DNA of 64,000 nt from Rhododendron vialii (Eukaryota > Streptophyta > Magnoliopsida > Ericales > Ericaceae), in contig NC_080567.1 in assembly GCF_030253575.1 (NCBI RefSeq), positions 37,229,501 to 37,293,500 of the forward strand, read 5' to 3'. A program made the translations under genes and the position numbers. This document shows positions 46,256-58,741 of this stretch, in pieces (within the stretch, counting starts at the first letter, position 1; each line of letters begins with the position of its first letter). A model generated the notes under the pieces. The model worked only from the letters and a program-made list of their open reading frames with translations, was not told where the DNA came from and made no database searches.

Positions 46256-49200
46256 TACTAACTTTTGCCCAATCTACCGATCAGTGTTTTTGGCCTTTGG
46301 AATTTACTTCAAAATGGAGTAAAGTACAGTTAGAGCTAATGAGTTTTTATTTTGGCTTAATAATCTTGCTTGATTTTTTATTTTTATTTTGGATTATAGA
46401 AGTTCCATTTGGTGACCTTCAAGTTCAAGTTTCTTTACAGAGAGGGAGAGAGAGAAGTTTAAAACATTACATCCAAATTATAATAGGAATAGGTTCCCAT
46501 CCATAAATGGACGTTGTCCTTTTCTGGCCCCGGACTTGTACAAATATCTTCTCCTCTTCCGAATTGTTGCACCCTCTGTCTCCTAAAAATTTTGAGGTAG
46601 TGCCGCTGGCAGCGGCGGTGGTATTGCGGAGTTAGTCAGAGAAAAATGATTGGGAGAGAGTTGGAATTGAGACGAGTACGAGAGAGAAGAATTTGAGGGT
46701 TTGACTGTGTTGCTGAACCACGATTGTTGTAAAATTTTAAAGTACTCATAAGCGAAGTATAATTATGTAAGTGCGATGTCGAACCCACATAGGCTTGTGT
46801 ATTTTTATAGGAAAACTAAATAAACTTAAACTGACTAAAACCCTGACCAGGCTGCCCTAGTCGACAAAAATTGTGATTTGTATTTTAACTATGAACTAAA
46901 AATAACAATAGTGAAAACAAACACATAAGTTGACGATTGAACGAACTTGATCAAAGGAAAGTGACAAAGGTTTCAGAATTCACATTTTTTTTGCCGTTTA
47001 AAAAAAAAAAAGCCAGCAAGTCAGTCAGAATTTTGGTTAATTGTTTCTTTTATTTTTCTTTTACACTTGTTGAATTGTAAACTCATTCATGATTTGGTTC
47101 TGAATTCTCTTACTAGGACCATGGAAACAGTAGGAGAATGGATTATTGTTTGGGCTATGGCTTGCTTCTTTTTAATTTAACTTTTTTCTTTGTTTTGTGT
47201 TTTATCATCTTTTCTAAATTTTTGTAGGATTTGGGTGATATTTTTTTGGATTAATCATTTAGCCTCAACGAGAGGAGTACATCTAAAATGTACAAAATTA
47301 TTACCGAAAGCAAAAAAAAGTTCACTAAAGACAAAAAAAGTATCAAATGACTGCCTTATATGTCTAAAATGTCGTCTTATTTGAATATTTTCAACATCGG
47401 TCCATATTTTTCTACTTTTTCGATTCGAATGGTCGAGATGAACGGTTAATCCCAAAAATGAAAACAAAAACCTAGACAAAAAGTTTCAAAATATAAAAAA
47501 TATCAAAATAAGTTCCAGATTTATAAGTTAAAAAGAACGCAGATTGTTTGAGCACATAGGTCCTTTTTATTGTTCTCTATCAGTGTAATAGCACATCCGT
47601 GCCTGAAGGCACGACTCAAACAATCAGCACACGCAAATAAATACTGAAATCGCGTGCAATATATCAACTCCCTGTCCAACAAATTCAACCATGCGAAATC
47701 TAATAACCCATTATCCATTGACATAGTTAACTTGAATCAAAATACCATCCAAAACACCAAAGAAAATAAAAAAAATGATACACATCAATGAAAATGCGTA
47801 CCCAACACAAATATTTATATAGAGTCTGCGGTCAGTCACTTGGTTATAAAAAAAACCATGCGGATGTTTATTGATATAGCATATAGCATTAAATTGCTAC
47901 AAATATAGAGTCAAATGAGCAATTAATTCTCCAATTCTCTACAAATACTTCCCAACTAATACATACTCGTTGATCTTTTTATATTTTCCTTGTTAACAAT
48001 ATTTTTTAATAAACTAATGACATTGGGCATGTGATATTTTTATTCCATCGCATACTTGGACACTTGTGATTTTTCTTGGTAATTGATAGTTGATTAACTT
48101 CATAATCACATGTGCAAATGGTCCATGAAAAAGAAGAAGCATAAAATGGTTTACATTTACTGTATATAATAAGAAAGAATGGTTTACATGCATGCTCACA
48201 GAGAGCACTATTAGAGCTTGAAGAGCAAAAGTGTTTTTCAGCATACAGTGATCACCAAATTGGACCGGGCAACATCCCGCTCGGATCTTAATCCGAGCAA
48301 CGGACGGTCAAGACATTTATGCATTCGGATTAGATACAAGCCCTCCGTGTCAAAACGAGCGGCCGGATGGGACACTCCAGCATCTCCCAATCCCACCAAA
48401 TTAACGCCAATAAATTATGTAGAAATACAAACTAAGAAATACAATAAGATAAGAGGCTTGAAAACAGCTAAGGAATAAAATTACCTTGTCACGGTACTGT
48501 CAATTAATTTGTGTAGCTGCTTTAAGAACAAAGAAGGCAATCAAACATAAATTTGTGTAGTTGCTAAGCTAATTGTTTGACTTCAAATTGGAACCCTCAG
48601 TATATACACTCTAAGATTAAGTTACAAAAGGTAGAAGTTTTCTAGTAAAAAAGCCGAACATTGTACCGGGATTGTCCCACCTCTTCTAACTAAGCCATGA
48701 AGATGGAGAAATTTTTGGGTGCCGGGTGCATGAGTATTACGTGATGAGGTTTCTATACAGTGATCAAGTTCTTGGAAGAATAAATCGAAGGGAGATTTTA
48801 CATATCATTTACCGTTTTTAAAATACTACATCAAAACGAGCAACTTTGTAGAGATCGAGCAACTTCAATTGACAATCGAGCAACTTTAGAGAATAAAATT
48901 GATATCACAGCCACTCTTTTGCCTGTCATCGATAATCCAAATTTAGAAGTTGGGGAAAGAATAAGTTGAATTGAGGTTGGGGCTGAGCATTCATGAGTGA
49001 TCATAGGGGTTTTCCATTATTAGAAGCCTTGGTTTCCTGTGATTGATACAACTTTTTCCTTTACGGGTCCGTTTGATTAGAGTGAAATAATATTATGAGT
49101 CCACTTGCTTAGAGTAGAAATAATAATAAACAATACAAGAAAGAGCGAAAAGTTGATAATTCTACTTTTGTGGTGTTTAATTGATTGCATGCCATGAAAA

Positions 49201-49380
49201 TAGAAGAAAGTGGTTTTTCTAAATTTCCTATCATTTCCCTTTTCTTTGGACGTTATTACAAAATCCAAACACAAATTTGAGATTTTAACCTCAAGGAAAG
49301 AAATTAATGGGTTTTCTTTTTCTTGTTTGATTAGAGGTGTATTGCTTTCGTTTTGTTAATTTACTTGCTGTAGGTTGGTA
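46256..49380. other. Intergenic region, no gene seen
   Basis: AT-rich with poly-purine/pyrimidine stretches. Around 46730-46990 a block with 'gtgcgatgtcgaacccacat' and 'aaaaattgtgatttg' resembles non-coding retrotransposon sequence, but I cannot delimit it. Around 48245-48400 is a GC-richer block rich in 'cggatt' motifs, possibly another foldback remnant. No supportable gene. Confidence 0.45.
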
Positions 49381-49384
49381 CATC

Positions 49385-49785
49385 CAGTAGCGGATACAGG
49401 ATTTGTACTCAGTAGGGGTCCGAATCACATATATTTTTACATTAATAAAAAAACATATAGTCTATAAGATAAATTTTGCTACTTACTAATTTTGAGAAGA
49501 AGACGAGATTGTGTACATATATGCATATTTGCAATTAATTTTATAACCACAACCAAAAAATAGTCTATAATTGAAATTTTAGGAGTGTTCTTCACACATT
49601 GTATAGCAACTTTATGAACTTTTCTTTCATTCTAGCTAGAGACTTACAGGACCGATCTTATAGAACTTTTCCAAATTAATTTAAAAGAGAACTTGGAAAA
49701 CAATTAGAGAGATAATTGAGAGGGTGTGCAGGGGCCCGGGCCCGGGCCGACGCTTGCACCTCCCTACATCCGCCCCACGGTACAT
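49385..49785. mobile_element. Degenerate TIR element related to 29290-29700
   Basis: The left end is 'ccagtagcggatacaggatt' and the right end in reverse complement is 'ccgtggggcggatgtaggga'. The interior is AT-rich, with 'gggcccgggcccgggcc' just before the right end. The second copy of this layout in the window supports a repeat family. Confidence 0.45.
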
Positions 49786-50835
49786 CATTATAGATATTTT
49801 GCATGAATGATGAGGGATGGGCATGCATTGGCATGAGTTTTCCCTAGCCTCCATGGCTCCGTACTACCCTAAAATATCATTACAGAGAGAAGAAGATCAA
49901 GATCATGATATAACGTTGTCTGCCAATTGCTTGCCATAGCTCATTTGGCAGGTAGCTAGCTCATTTGACAAATACTTCCTTATTCAAGAGGAAAGTATAC
50001 AGCCAAGAAAAAAATAAGAATGCCAGCCAGAAAAAGCATGATCACATGCTGTGCTGCTTTGTCTCTTCTTCTTCTTCTTCTTCTTCTTACCCTTTTAGGA
50101 GTAGTTTAGCTAGCTATGGAAAACACTAGTTTTCATTTCTTCTGCATCTTGTGATCTTGTCTTGAATCACTTAAAATTTATACACATTAAGACGACCAAA
50201 ATATTCAAAAAGCACGCCAAATCGTTGGCCAAAAGAGTTGGATTTGTTTACTCATCGACCCATCTAACATTTGATTGGATTTTTTGCTCCGATTTAGTTC
50301 CGAGTGTGCGAATGGTGGACAAACTCAGACCTTTAATGTGCGAAAAAGTGCAGACGTGGCACAACCTTAGCGCTCGGATCGAACATCTCCAAACCATAGC
50401 CGGACTAAAAGATGGTGTAAATACATTTTAAAGAGGTCCGAACCCGGATCCAACAAGGTGCAGTCTAGGTTGCGACATAAATCAAAAGCATCAAAATACT
50501 GTATTTATTGAACATTGAGACAAGTCATATACAAGAATCTAGACAAAAATCTCGTGAACAAACTTTCATTGCTGAACCTATTTTGTCACTTGGTTTGTTC
50601 GTTGGTCCTCACAGGGAGTCACGGAAATGGTGCAGAGGCAACTATAACTCTTTTTTTTTTCCAGGTCCGTTTACCCGCACCTCAATTATTTTCTTCCCAT
50701 GTCCGGTTGAAGGCTGGCCATCTACGCTGGTATTAGGGGATTCACAATAGATTTTTTTTTTCTTACGACCTGACCCCAAGAGGTTGCCAAATTTCGAATT
50801 CAGGATGCCCAAGTTTACACTTCATCCCAATAAAG
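49786..50835. other. Intergenic region, no gene seen
   Basis: It contains a (ctt)n run at about 50068-50090. An 89-codon frame at 50162-50431 is not recognised, has no neighbouring exon, and is probably chance. No supportable gene. Confidence 0.45.
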
Positions 50836-51057
50836 TACTACCTCTGTCCCAATTTAATTGTTACTTTTGGAAGTTCGTGCCACTTTTCAATTGATTATAT
50901 TTTGCAATTTATAATGTTTTAGGTGATTTTGAAAATATTGTCTTATAGAACAAATCGAAATCTATCAAACAAGATTCATATTGGATATAAAATTTATTAA
51001 CAATTTAAAGATATAACTAGTTTTTTTATCGACAAGTAAATTAGGACGGAGGGAGTA
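50836..51057. mobile_element. Stowaway MITE with TA target duplication
   Basis: The element at 50838-51055 (218 bp) starts CTACCTCTGTCCCAATTTA and ends in the inverse TAAATTAGGACGGAGGGAG. TA dinucleotides flank both sides (50836-50837 and 51056-51057). This is the Tc1/mariner-related Stowaway structure. No coding content. Confidence 0.85.
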
Positions 51058-51476
51058 AACTATACTTGAGCTAGCCCTTAGGTGAGAAAACTATACTTCA
51101 AAGTAGTGTGTGGACAAATATTAAAGTGAAGAGGGTTTGAAGAAATGGCTCTCATTCACATGTGGGAAAGGTATTGGAGTGTGGGGTCACACGAGTCCTA
51201 ATTTTCAAAAGGCCACTCTTACATGTACAAGCATCCTATGTGATGGATGCCCCAATTTGCTATGCTGTTTTTTCTTTATTATCCTATGCTTCCTATTATC
51301 CTACGCAAACATTTCATTTAAAAAAATGAGCTAATGAATGTGTTATTGTTGGGGAATTAAGTCGCTCATTTCACAAGCAATCAAAGCATCTAAATTTTCA
51401 TTTCTTTTTTTTCTAAAATCAAAGCATCTAATAGCTGTTGGAACTTGTTACATACATACATACATCCCCGCCACGA

Positions 51477-51684
51477 GATCCCCTGTCCGAACAGGGGCCT
51501 GTCCGACCCCCTCTTAACCGTTGATCTCGCAAATCAACGGTTGAGAAGGGCCGAGCACTCTTTACTCCAAAATGACGTTGTTTTGAGCAAGAAGTGCTCG
51601 ATCCATCTCAGCCGTTGATTTACGAAATCAATGACTGAGAAGGGTGGGATAGGCGCCTGTCCGGATGGGGTCGGCTAAGGGATC
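51477..51684. mobile_element. Large foldback MITE upstream of the beta-galactosidase gene
   Basis: Arms of about 100 bp pair across the unit, from 'gatcccctgtccgaacaggg' at the left to 'gtcggctaagggatc' at the right. Each arm contains a smaller hairpin ('aaccgttgatctcgcaaatc' with its inverse). It lies about 0.9 kb upstream of the beta-galactosidase ATG. Confidence 0.7.
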
Positions 51685-51689
51685 CGATC

Positions 51690-52505
51690 TCTACATCCCC
51701 ACGTCCATCTCTCTCTCTCATGGATATGGATTTTGTACATGCATCGATCCCCACATCTCTGTCATACAGTACGCTGATGAAAGATTCTGTTATGACAAAC
51801 ACATGAGCATGAGAGATTATACGTACCACATAAAGATTATGTGCTGGTTGCTCAATGAAAACTGAATGACTAAAAACTATATTTTCTGTGATTTTTTTTG
51901 AGAAACAAAAAGGATAATAAGTGTCCATTTTGATCATTCAATTCGTTACTTTTTTTATACTCATCCATCTCATATAGTTTTTTTATACTCATCCGTCTCA
52001 TAATTGAATTTCGGTTATTAAATTCTCACTTGTTAAGTAGACGAGTATTTAATATGCCCTTAAGATCAAAACAAAAGTACTTTTTATTAAAATCAACCAT
52101 CTATCGCAACTGTTCAGAGTTCTCAAAATGGACGTGCATTTTGAAACATTACATGATAGAAGAATTGACCAAAATTGTACAACGGAAGGATCAAAGTCGC
52201 AAGTTTTAGATTATCCCGAGTAATTAAAAAAAAAATTCAACTTCATTCCGTAATAACAAACCACACGATTAAAAAAAAAAAAAAACTATTTTGGGTAGTT
52301 TATTTTGCCAAATACAAATAAAATGAGATATTGAATCTGATTTTTTTAAAACCTCAACCGTAGTTCCCGAAACGCCTCTTTAAACCTCTTTAACACGTAC
52401 TCAGCCGAACACGGCCTTAATATTTGGCTTTCCCACTTCTCTTTATGACTTTTGAGTTGGTCTCAGTGCTCTGTTCTTTATTATCACCACCTTGAATTGC
52501 TTTCC
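51690..52505 (+). promoter_or_regulatory. Beta-galactosidase upstream region, copy A of a duplicated segment
   Basis: Shares a long collinear match with 62897-64000. Common blocks include 'gatgaaagattctgttatga', 'aaaactgaatgactaaaa', 'gtccattttgatcattcaat', 'catccgtctcataattga' and 'ctgttctttattaccacctt' (each with small changes). The segment ends about 70 bp before the ATG, so it carries the promoter and leader of the gene. A 30-bp local duplication of 'atactcatccgtctcata' is unique to this copy. Confidence 0.7.
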
Positions 52506-52535
52506 CTCCACGGGAGAAATATACTCTCTCTCCTT

Positions 52536-52540
<5 letters not shown>

Positions 52541-52571
<31 letters not shown>
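52541..52571. repeat. (CT)n microsatellite in the beta-galactosidase 5' leader
   Basis: A CT run of about 30 bp ending 5 bp before the ATG at 52577, directly visible. Confidence 0.9.
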
Positions 52572-52573
<2 letters not shown>

Positions 52574-52576
52574 GAA

Positions 52577-55500
52577 ATGGAAGCTAACTCTGCTTCCAAA
52601 TGGTGTTTACTCTGCTTGTTTTTGATTTGGGAAGTCCAATTAACACAATGCAGTGTTACTTACGATAATAAGGCACTGATTATCAATGGGCAGAAGAGAA
52701 TTCTCTTCTCTGGCTCCATACACTACCCAAGAAGCACCCCTCAGGTCCGAAATACTTTCCCTCACTTTCCCCAGAAAATGTAGCTCCATTTGGAACATTT
52801 TCTTGGCAAAACGTTTCAGTAAATCGATTTTTTGGTATCATCCAGATGTGGGAAGGTCTTATACAGAAGGCCAAAGATGGAGGCTTGGATGTTATTGACA
52901 CATACGTGTTTTGGAATCTTCATGAGCCTTCAGCTGGCAATGTACTTAGTTTTTTTTAACTTCATTTTCCTCAATTTTTTTTCTGTGTTTCTTGGTGAGA
53001 ATCTAATTAATTTTTTCTGTTTGTGGGTTTTTAGTATAATTTTGAGGGGAGATATGATTTGGTTGGATTCATAAAGATGGTCCAGAAAGCAGGGCTATAT
53101 GTGCATCTGCGAATTGGGCCTTACATTTGTGCAGAATGGAATTTTGGGTGATTACTTCTCTGTTTTCATATTTGCTAGGTTTTTTTTTTTTTTCCGATGG
53201 AGGAGCTGTATTGGACCCGACCGCGCAACCCAAACCTCCGGGAGCTAGCGCGATTACACCAGTCACGGCCCTCCACTTATTGTATGGTACTCACCCGGTG
53301 GAAAATCGAACCCCAGACCTTAAGGATTACCCCAAAACCTAGGCATCCGCCCGAACCACTGGGGCAACCACCCGTGGGTGTGTTTATATTTATGCAAATG
53401 TTTTTTGTTTTTTATTTTTTCCTGTTTTGCTTTTAGGGGTTTTCCTGTTTGGTTGAATTATGTTCCAGGCATCAGCTTCAGAACAAATAATGAACCCTTC
53501 AAGGTCTCTCTCCCTCTCTCTGCACTAATCAATAGTCAAATTTCTATGAATTTTTCCATTACTTTGATTGATTCTTGGTTTTGCAGATAGCAATGCAGGG
53601 GTTCACCCAAAAAATTGTCCAAATGATGAAGGATGAGAAGTTGTTTCAGTCTCAAGGTGGTCCCATCATCCTCTCTCAGGTCTGCCTTTCCCTCAATATT
53701 TTACTGCGTTATCGTTTTTTTTTTTATCTTTTCCTTTTAACAATGTGCTAGTAGTATATCTATCCTTTTTGGATATGAAAATAAGGCAAGAAACAAGAAA
53801 AAAGACAATGTACTAATGAGATAAGGTCATGTCCGATTGAGCGGACTAATAACGAGACACAATTAGTAACACGGCATTACCAGCGAACCGTACACCTTAT
53901 GTTTTGTAGCATTCTTTGTCGAAGGGATTACTTAAAACGTACAATGCGTAATGCCTGTAAGAAACCGTTGTTTCACATGTCGGATGCATTTATCTGGGCA
54001 GATTGAGAACGAGTATGGGCCACAAAGCACCAATGCTGGTCGTGCATACATGAGATGGGCAGCGGAATTGGCAGTTGAATTGGGTACAGGAGTCCCGTGG
54101 GTTATGTGCAAGCAAGATGATGCTCCGGATCCAGTGGTAATCAATCTCGCTGCATTTGACAAATGAAAATTATCTGTAGCTTAGCTCCGTTTACATTTGT
54201 ATGATTTGTTTGTCCGAGTAAATAAGCTTTATGCCATATTCTTCTTTTAGTTTTCTTGCAAATTGTTCTTAGTCACTTCACTGTCCACTTGTGAAATTTC
54301 TTAGCAATAGCCAATATGTAATTCGAGTTACTTGCAAAATCTTGGTAACAGATAAATACGTGCAATGGCTTCTATTGCGATTATTTCTCTCCAAACAAAC
54401 CTTACAAACCTGCAATGTGGACTGAGGCTTGGACTGGCTGGTAAGTTGAAAAGCTAGATAAGGTCTCTTGCAAACCTACTCCGTTTAGATGACATATTTA
54501 CTTGCTCTCTGGTCAATCTATAAGGTTTACAGAATTTGGCGGCCCCATTCAGCAGCGTCCAGTTGAAGATTTAGCATTTGCAGTTGCCCGGTTCATTCAA
54601 AAGGGAGGCTCCTTTGTGAATTACTACATGGTTAGTGTCGACTGCACGTTACTATGTTAAAATAGCATATTGTTGAGAATTGTCGCTCACAGAAACACAA
54701 AGTTATTGTTGTGAATTTGTGATCATGAGCTTGGTTAGTGAGAAAATTAAGGAAAAGGAGTCAAATGGGGACTAGCTTTCTTAATTTGCTAAGAAAACAT
54801 ACTAGAAAATGAAGCTTAAAATCTAATTCAGCTGAACTGTACAAACTTTATTCAGTAGTCGCAGTTGTAATCTTGGTTTTTTCGACAGTATCAAGGAGGA
54901 ACAAACTTTGGAAGAACAGCAGGCGGCCCTTTCATCACTACCAGCTATGACTATGATGCTCCTATTGATGAATATGGTGAGAAAACCTAACACTTCTAAT
55001 GCACAAAAATTAAAACTCCACTCTTAAATTTGTTTGAGTTTTTTTTGTCTGTAGCTAATTGCTTGATTGTTCAAAATGGACAGGCTTGATTAGGCAACCT
55101 AAGTATGGCCATCTGAAGGAGTTGCATAGAGCTATTAAACTATGTGAGCGAGCGTTAGTTTCTGCTGATCCTACCGTTACTAAGTTAGGAAGTTATGAAC
55201 AGGTTTGTCGCCTTCTTCAATTTCAAGGATGCTTACCGAACTTTGAGCGAGAATGAATTCTAATGAGGTGTTTGGATCATGGATTTTTGGAGGAAAAGGA
55301 AAAGACAAGAAGATAATGAAGTTGAATGTATTTCTTTGGATGCCCTATTCTTTTCAGTTCCCTTGGTAAATCTGTCCACTAATCCAATATTCAAACTCAC
55401 CAAAGCAACTATACAGCTAACATATTCCAGGGCAGATAATCGAAGAGCGCATGCTACAATGTTCCCATTTTCGCCAAATCAGCAGGCTTTTGAACAACTT

Positions 55501-58070
55501 GTAATAATTCTACTGGCATTGGCATACTAGAAGACACTATTTCTTGAACTTGTTTTGAAGCTTGCCCTATTATCTATCTTCTATTCCTTGATTAAACCAT
55601 TCATGTTGCTTTTTTGTGACCAAATTGACCGGGATATTAACATCTTTCAGGCACATGTATTTTCTTCCAAGTCAGGAGATTGTGCAGCTTTTCTTTCCAA
55701 CTACCATACGCAGACAGCTGCGAGGGTTAGATTTAATGACATGTACTATGACCTCCCTCCTTGGTCCATCAGCATTCTTCCCAATTGCAAAAATGTCGTC
55801 TTTAGCACTGCCAAGGTAAAAGATGCAACTGCTAGTTTAAGGCGGAATTGATTATGTTTCCATGTAGCTAACTGATTTACTACTAAGGTTCATATACTGA
55901 AGTTTTACAAGAGTATGAGATGGTCCTTCGCAGGTTGGAGTTCAAACATCCAAGACGCAGATGTTGCCAACCAATGCTAAGCTTCTCTCTTGGGAAACAT
56001 TTAGTGAAGATTTGTCTTCTGCTAATGATGATATGGAGTTTAGAATAGTTGGTCTATTGGAGCAACTAAATGTTACCAGAGATTTCAGTGACTACCTCTG
56101 GTACTCGACTAGGTGAGAGATTGAATGGAATTAAAAGTATTGCATTTTAGAATATTTTCGTAACTTGTATTGGTGTTACGTTTTCTGATAAGATAAACAA
56201 TCCAGTGTTGATATTAGTCCATCCGAATCATTTCTTCGTCAAGGCCAGCATATCACGCTCACTGTGCAGTCAGCTGGTGATGCATTGCATGTGTTTGCGA
56301 ATGGACACCTATCAGGTAAATTGTTGAATTCTGTGTCTTTAAATTAGTAGTATTAAATTAATTCCAGCAAGTTCTCACGTAAAGTATCAAGAAGAGATAA
56401 GAATTTAGTAGCGTTTTTCGTTTTTCGTTTCACTTGAGAGATCGTTCTGTTGTGCTTGAACTACAGGGTCTGCTTTTGGATCTAGGAAGAATAGAAAATT
56501 TACTTTTACAGGAAAAGTCAATCTACATGCCGGAAGAAACATAATTTCCCTTCTCAGTGTAGCTGTTGGATTGCCGGTTAGTTTCATAAATCTTAGCATC
56601 AGAATGAAATTTTTATAGAAATGCAGGAATTCTATACGACATAGCCTACATATGCTGCATTTAAGAATAGGAAACACCAAGAATAGTTTCAAAAATATTC
56701 ATCGATCATATTATTCACTGTTTAAAGTATTTCTCAAATAGATTTTTTTGCTTTCAACTACTACTGCAACTGATGACAGAAGTAGTTGCTGTCTTTTATT
56801 TATTTTGTTAGTTTACATGAAATTTATCAAGATTTGTTTGTTGTTGAAGAACAATGGGGCCCATTTTGAGACATGGAACACAGGAGTACAAGGACCAGTT
56901 GTTCTACATGGTCTAGACAAGGGAAAGAGGGACTTATCCTGGCAGAAATGGTCATACAAGGTTAATGAATGAATCCTATTGACTTGTGTATAATCTTTTG
57001 AGTTTTTCTTCTTCTTTAGAAGTTTCACCTCATTAGTGCCTTGATTCCTCAGGTTGGGCTCCGAGGAGAAAGGATGAATCTAGTTTCTCCAATTGAAGTT
57101 TCATCTGTTGGCTGGATGCCCGAATCCTTATTTGCAAGAAGTCCACAACCCCTTACGTGGTATAAGGTACCAGAAAAATGGAACACCTCTCATAGTATAC
57201 ATTTAGCTAACGTTAGGAATTAGGATGGTATCGAACGGAATGTATCCAGTTCTTTGTTATTTCCAAGTAAAGGTTGAGATGTTCTGTCACGGGTAATTAC
57301 TTCAGTGACCATGCTCCATACTCCAGAAATTCCTTTTTTGAAAGTTACATGTAAAGGTAGTTTTTTTTTAACAACACATACATGTAAAGGTATGTAGTGT
57401 CTAGTCAAATGCTGAACTAAAATAAGACTCAAAGATCATTGAATAATGATGAGCTGCGTCAGATCAAATTGAACAGAAGTGAGATAACCTAAGAACAAAA
57501 TGAAGATATTTGGTGTTTGTAATTGGCATTGAGTTTTTCGTTTCCTGTCAGTGAATTCATCTTAAGATCTTTTCTAACCTGAATCATAGAACTCTCATTC
57601 CGATTGAAAGGAAATTAAGCATTATTGCTCTGCTAACCTGTTTTGTATTGCAGGCTTATTTCAATGCACCGGATGCAGAGGAGCCACTGGCTCTAGACAT
57701 GGGCAGCATGGGAAAAGGTCAAGTATGGATCAACGGGCAGAACATTGGGAGATATTGGACTCTCTCAGCTAATGGAAACTGCACGGGGTGTAGCTACTCT
57801 GGAACATTTCGACCTACAAAGTGTCAACTTGGTTGTGGGCAACCAACTCAAAGATGGTAAAGACATTCTGAAGAGCATATTTTTGTTTCTGTTTTCTTTA
57901 CGAAACCGGTTAGATAGCCCACTGCTAATTTCATGAAATTTTGGGTGTGAAGGTACCATGTTCCTCGGTCATGGTTGAAGCCAACTCATAATCAACTGGT
58001 TGTTTTTGAAGAACTGCATGGAGATGTATCAAAGATTGCTCTTGTGAAAAGATCCGTCACTTATTCCTAG
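52577..58070 (+). CDS. GH35 beta-galactosidase, secreted, 18 exons
   Basis: Cell-wall or apoplastic exo-beta-galactosidase that trims terminal galactose from galactans, xyloglucan or arabinogalactan proteins. Exons: 52577-52744, 52846-52941, 53035-53147, 53437-53503, 53587-53679, 54002-54136, 54352-54440, 54525-54630, 54889-54976, 55084-55202, 55651-55815, 55934-56112, 56206-56315, 56467-56576, 56850-56960, 57053-57166, 57654-57856, 57953-58070. All phases close, giving 727 residues. Visible parts: a hydrophobic signal peptide (about 1-25) before SVTYDNKA, the [14 protein letters not shown] signature with acid/base Glu183, nucleophile Glu249 in [24 protein letters not shown], and a C-terminal jelly-roll region with [14 protein letters not shown]. 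It ends VKRSVTYS with no SUEL lectin domain, so it is closest in form to the short BGAL5/BGAL3 branch. Start is the first ATG after the CT leader. Confidence 0.95.
53180..53377 (-). mobile_element. tRNA-derived SINE in beta-galactosidase intron 3, antisense
   Basis: On the minus strand it begins 'gggtggttgccccagtggtt' (A-box-like), has a B-box 'ggggttcgattttcc', and ends in a poly-A tail (plus-strand T-run at 53180-53193). About 198 bp and much more GC-rich than the intron around it. Flanking direct repeats are imperfect ('aaatatgaaaac' versus 'aaatataaacac'). Confidence 0.75.
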
Positions 58071-58354
58071 GGGATGAAAGACAAACGCCCATTGTCATTG
58101 TATGCTTCTGTTTGCAAATATCGGGAAAGCAAATAAAATCACACATAAGTTATAAAGGCAAATGCAAAATTTTACAAGAAGCTTCTCAATCACAATGCTT
58201 GTAGTTGAATGGAAAATTTAATGCAGAGTACACCAAAACTAAAGAAGCAGTACCACGCCATCCGTGCTTTTGTGTTTTCGTCTTTTTGTTTTTACGATAG
58301 ACTTGATAGTTGATATGATGATCTTTGGACGCTTGTACAATCATCAACAGAATG
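58071..58354. other. Beta-galactosidase 3' flank
   Basis: Short spacer carrying the 3' UTR of the beta-galactosidase gene. 'caaataaaatc' near 58130 is a plausible polyadenylation signal. It abuts the oppositely oriented phosphatase remnant. Confidence 0.5.
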
Positions 58355-58741
58355 TCAATATCGGTTAAAAAATCACAACGAATCAGCTTCCACAGCATAC
58401 CCATCCTGATTACGGTGCCAACTATAATTAGCATGCGTCTGTTTCTTAATATCAAAAATGGCATGACCAAAATTGGCCTCGCGAAAAGCTGAGTACTTTG
58501 CCTGTGGCTCTGTCATGCTGCACCAAAAAATAAGAATTCCATTTTCTTGTGCCGAAAAATTGGGGGAAGTCATATCAAAGAATACCAATTCCAAAGCATT
58601 ACAAATTACGCAAATCTTACTTGGCTGCCAACCCTTCAAGAATTTCAACCATCACCAATGGTTATGCATACAGAGGCAGATTGGTCTTTTACTGGAGCAC
58701 AGATGCCATACAAAATGTCGTAAGCAACATTGAATACGTTA
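58355..58741 (-). pseudogene. Purple acid phosphatase pseudogene, C-terminal two exons
   Basis: Two exon-like blocks (58741-58621 and 58517-58355) keep good splice sites ('gtaaga' donor, 'tgcag' acceptor). They encode the end of a plant purple acid phosphatase: NVAYDI, then [49 protein letters not shown]. Three lesions are visible. A glycine codon after ITIGDG is TGA. One extra T just after it shifts the frame, and the frame is regained in the LEGLAANMTEPQ reading only if that T is ignored. The tryptophan expected after EADSL is TGA. The upstream catalytic domain was not found nearby. A dead 3' fragment is the simplest reading. Confidence 0.85.

Noticed and set aside
50162..50431. 89-codon plus-strand frame in intergenic DNA
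   Set aside because: There is no recognisable domain and no neighbouring exon or promoter feature, and the composition fits chance.
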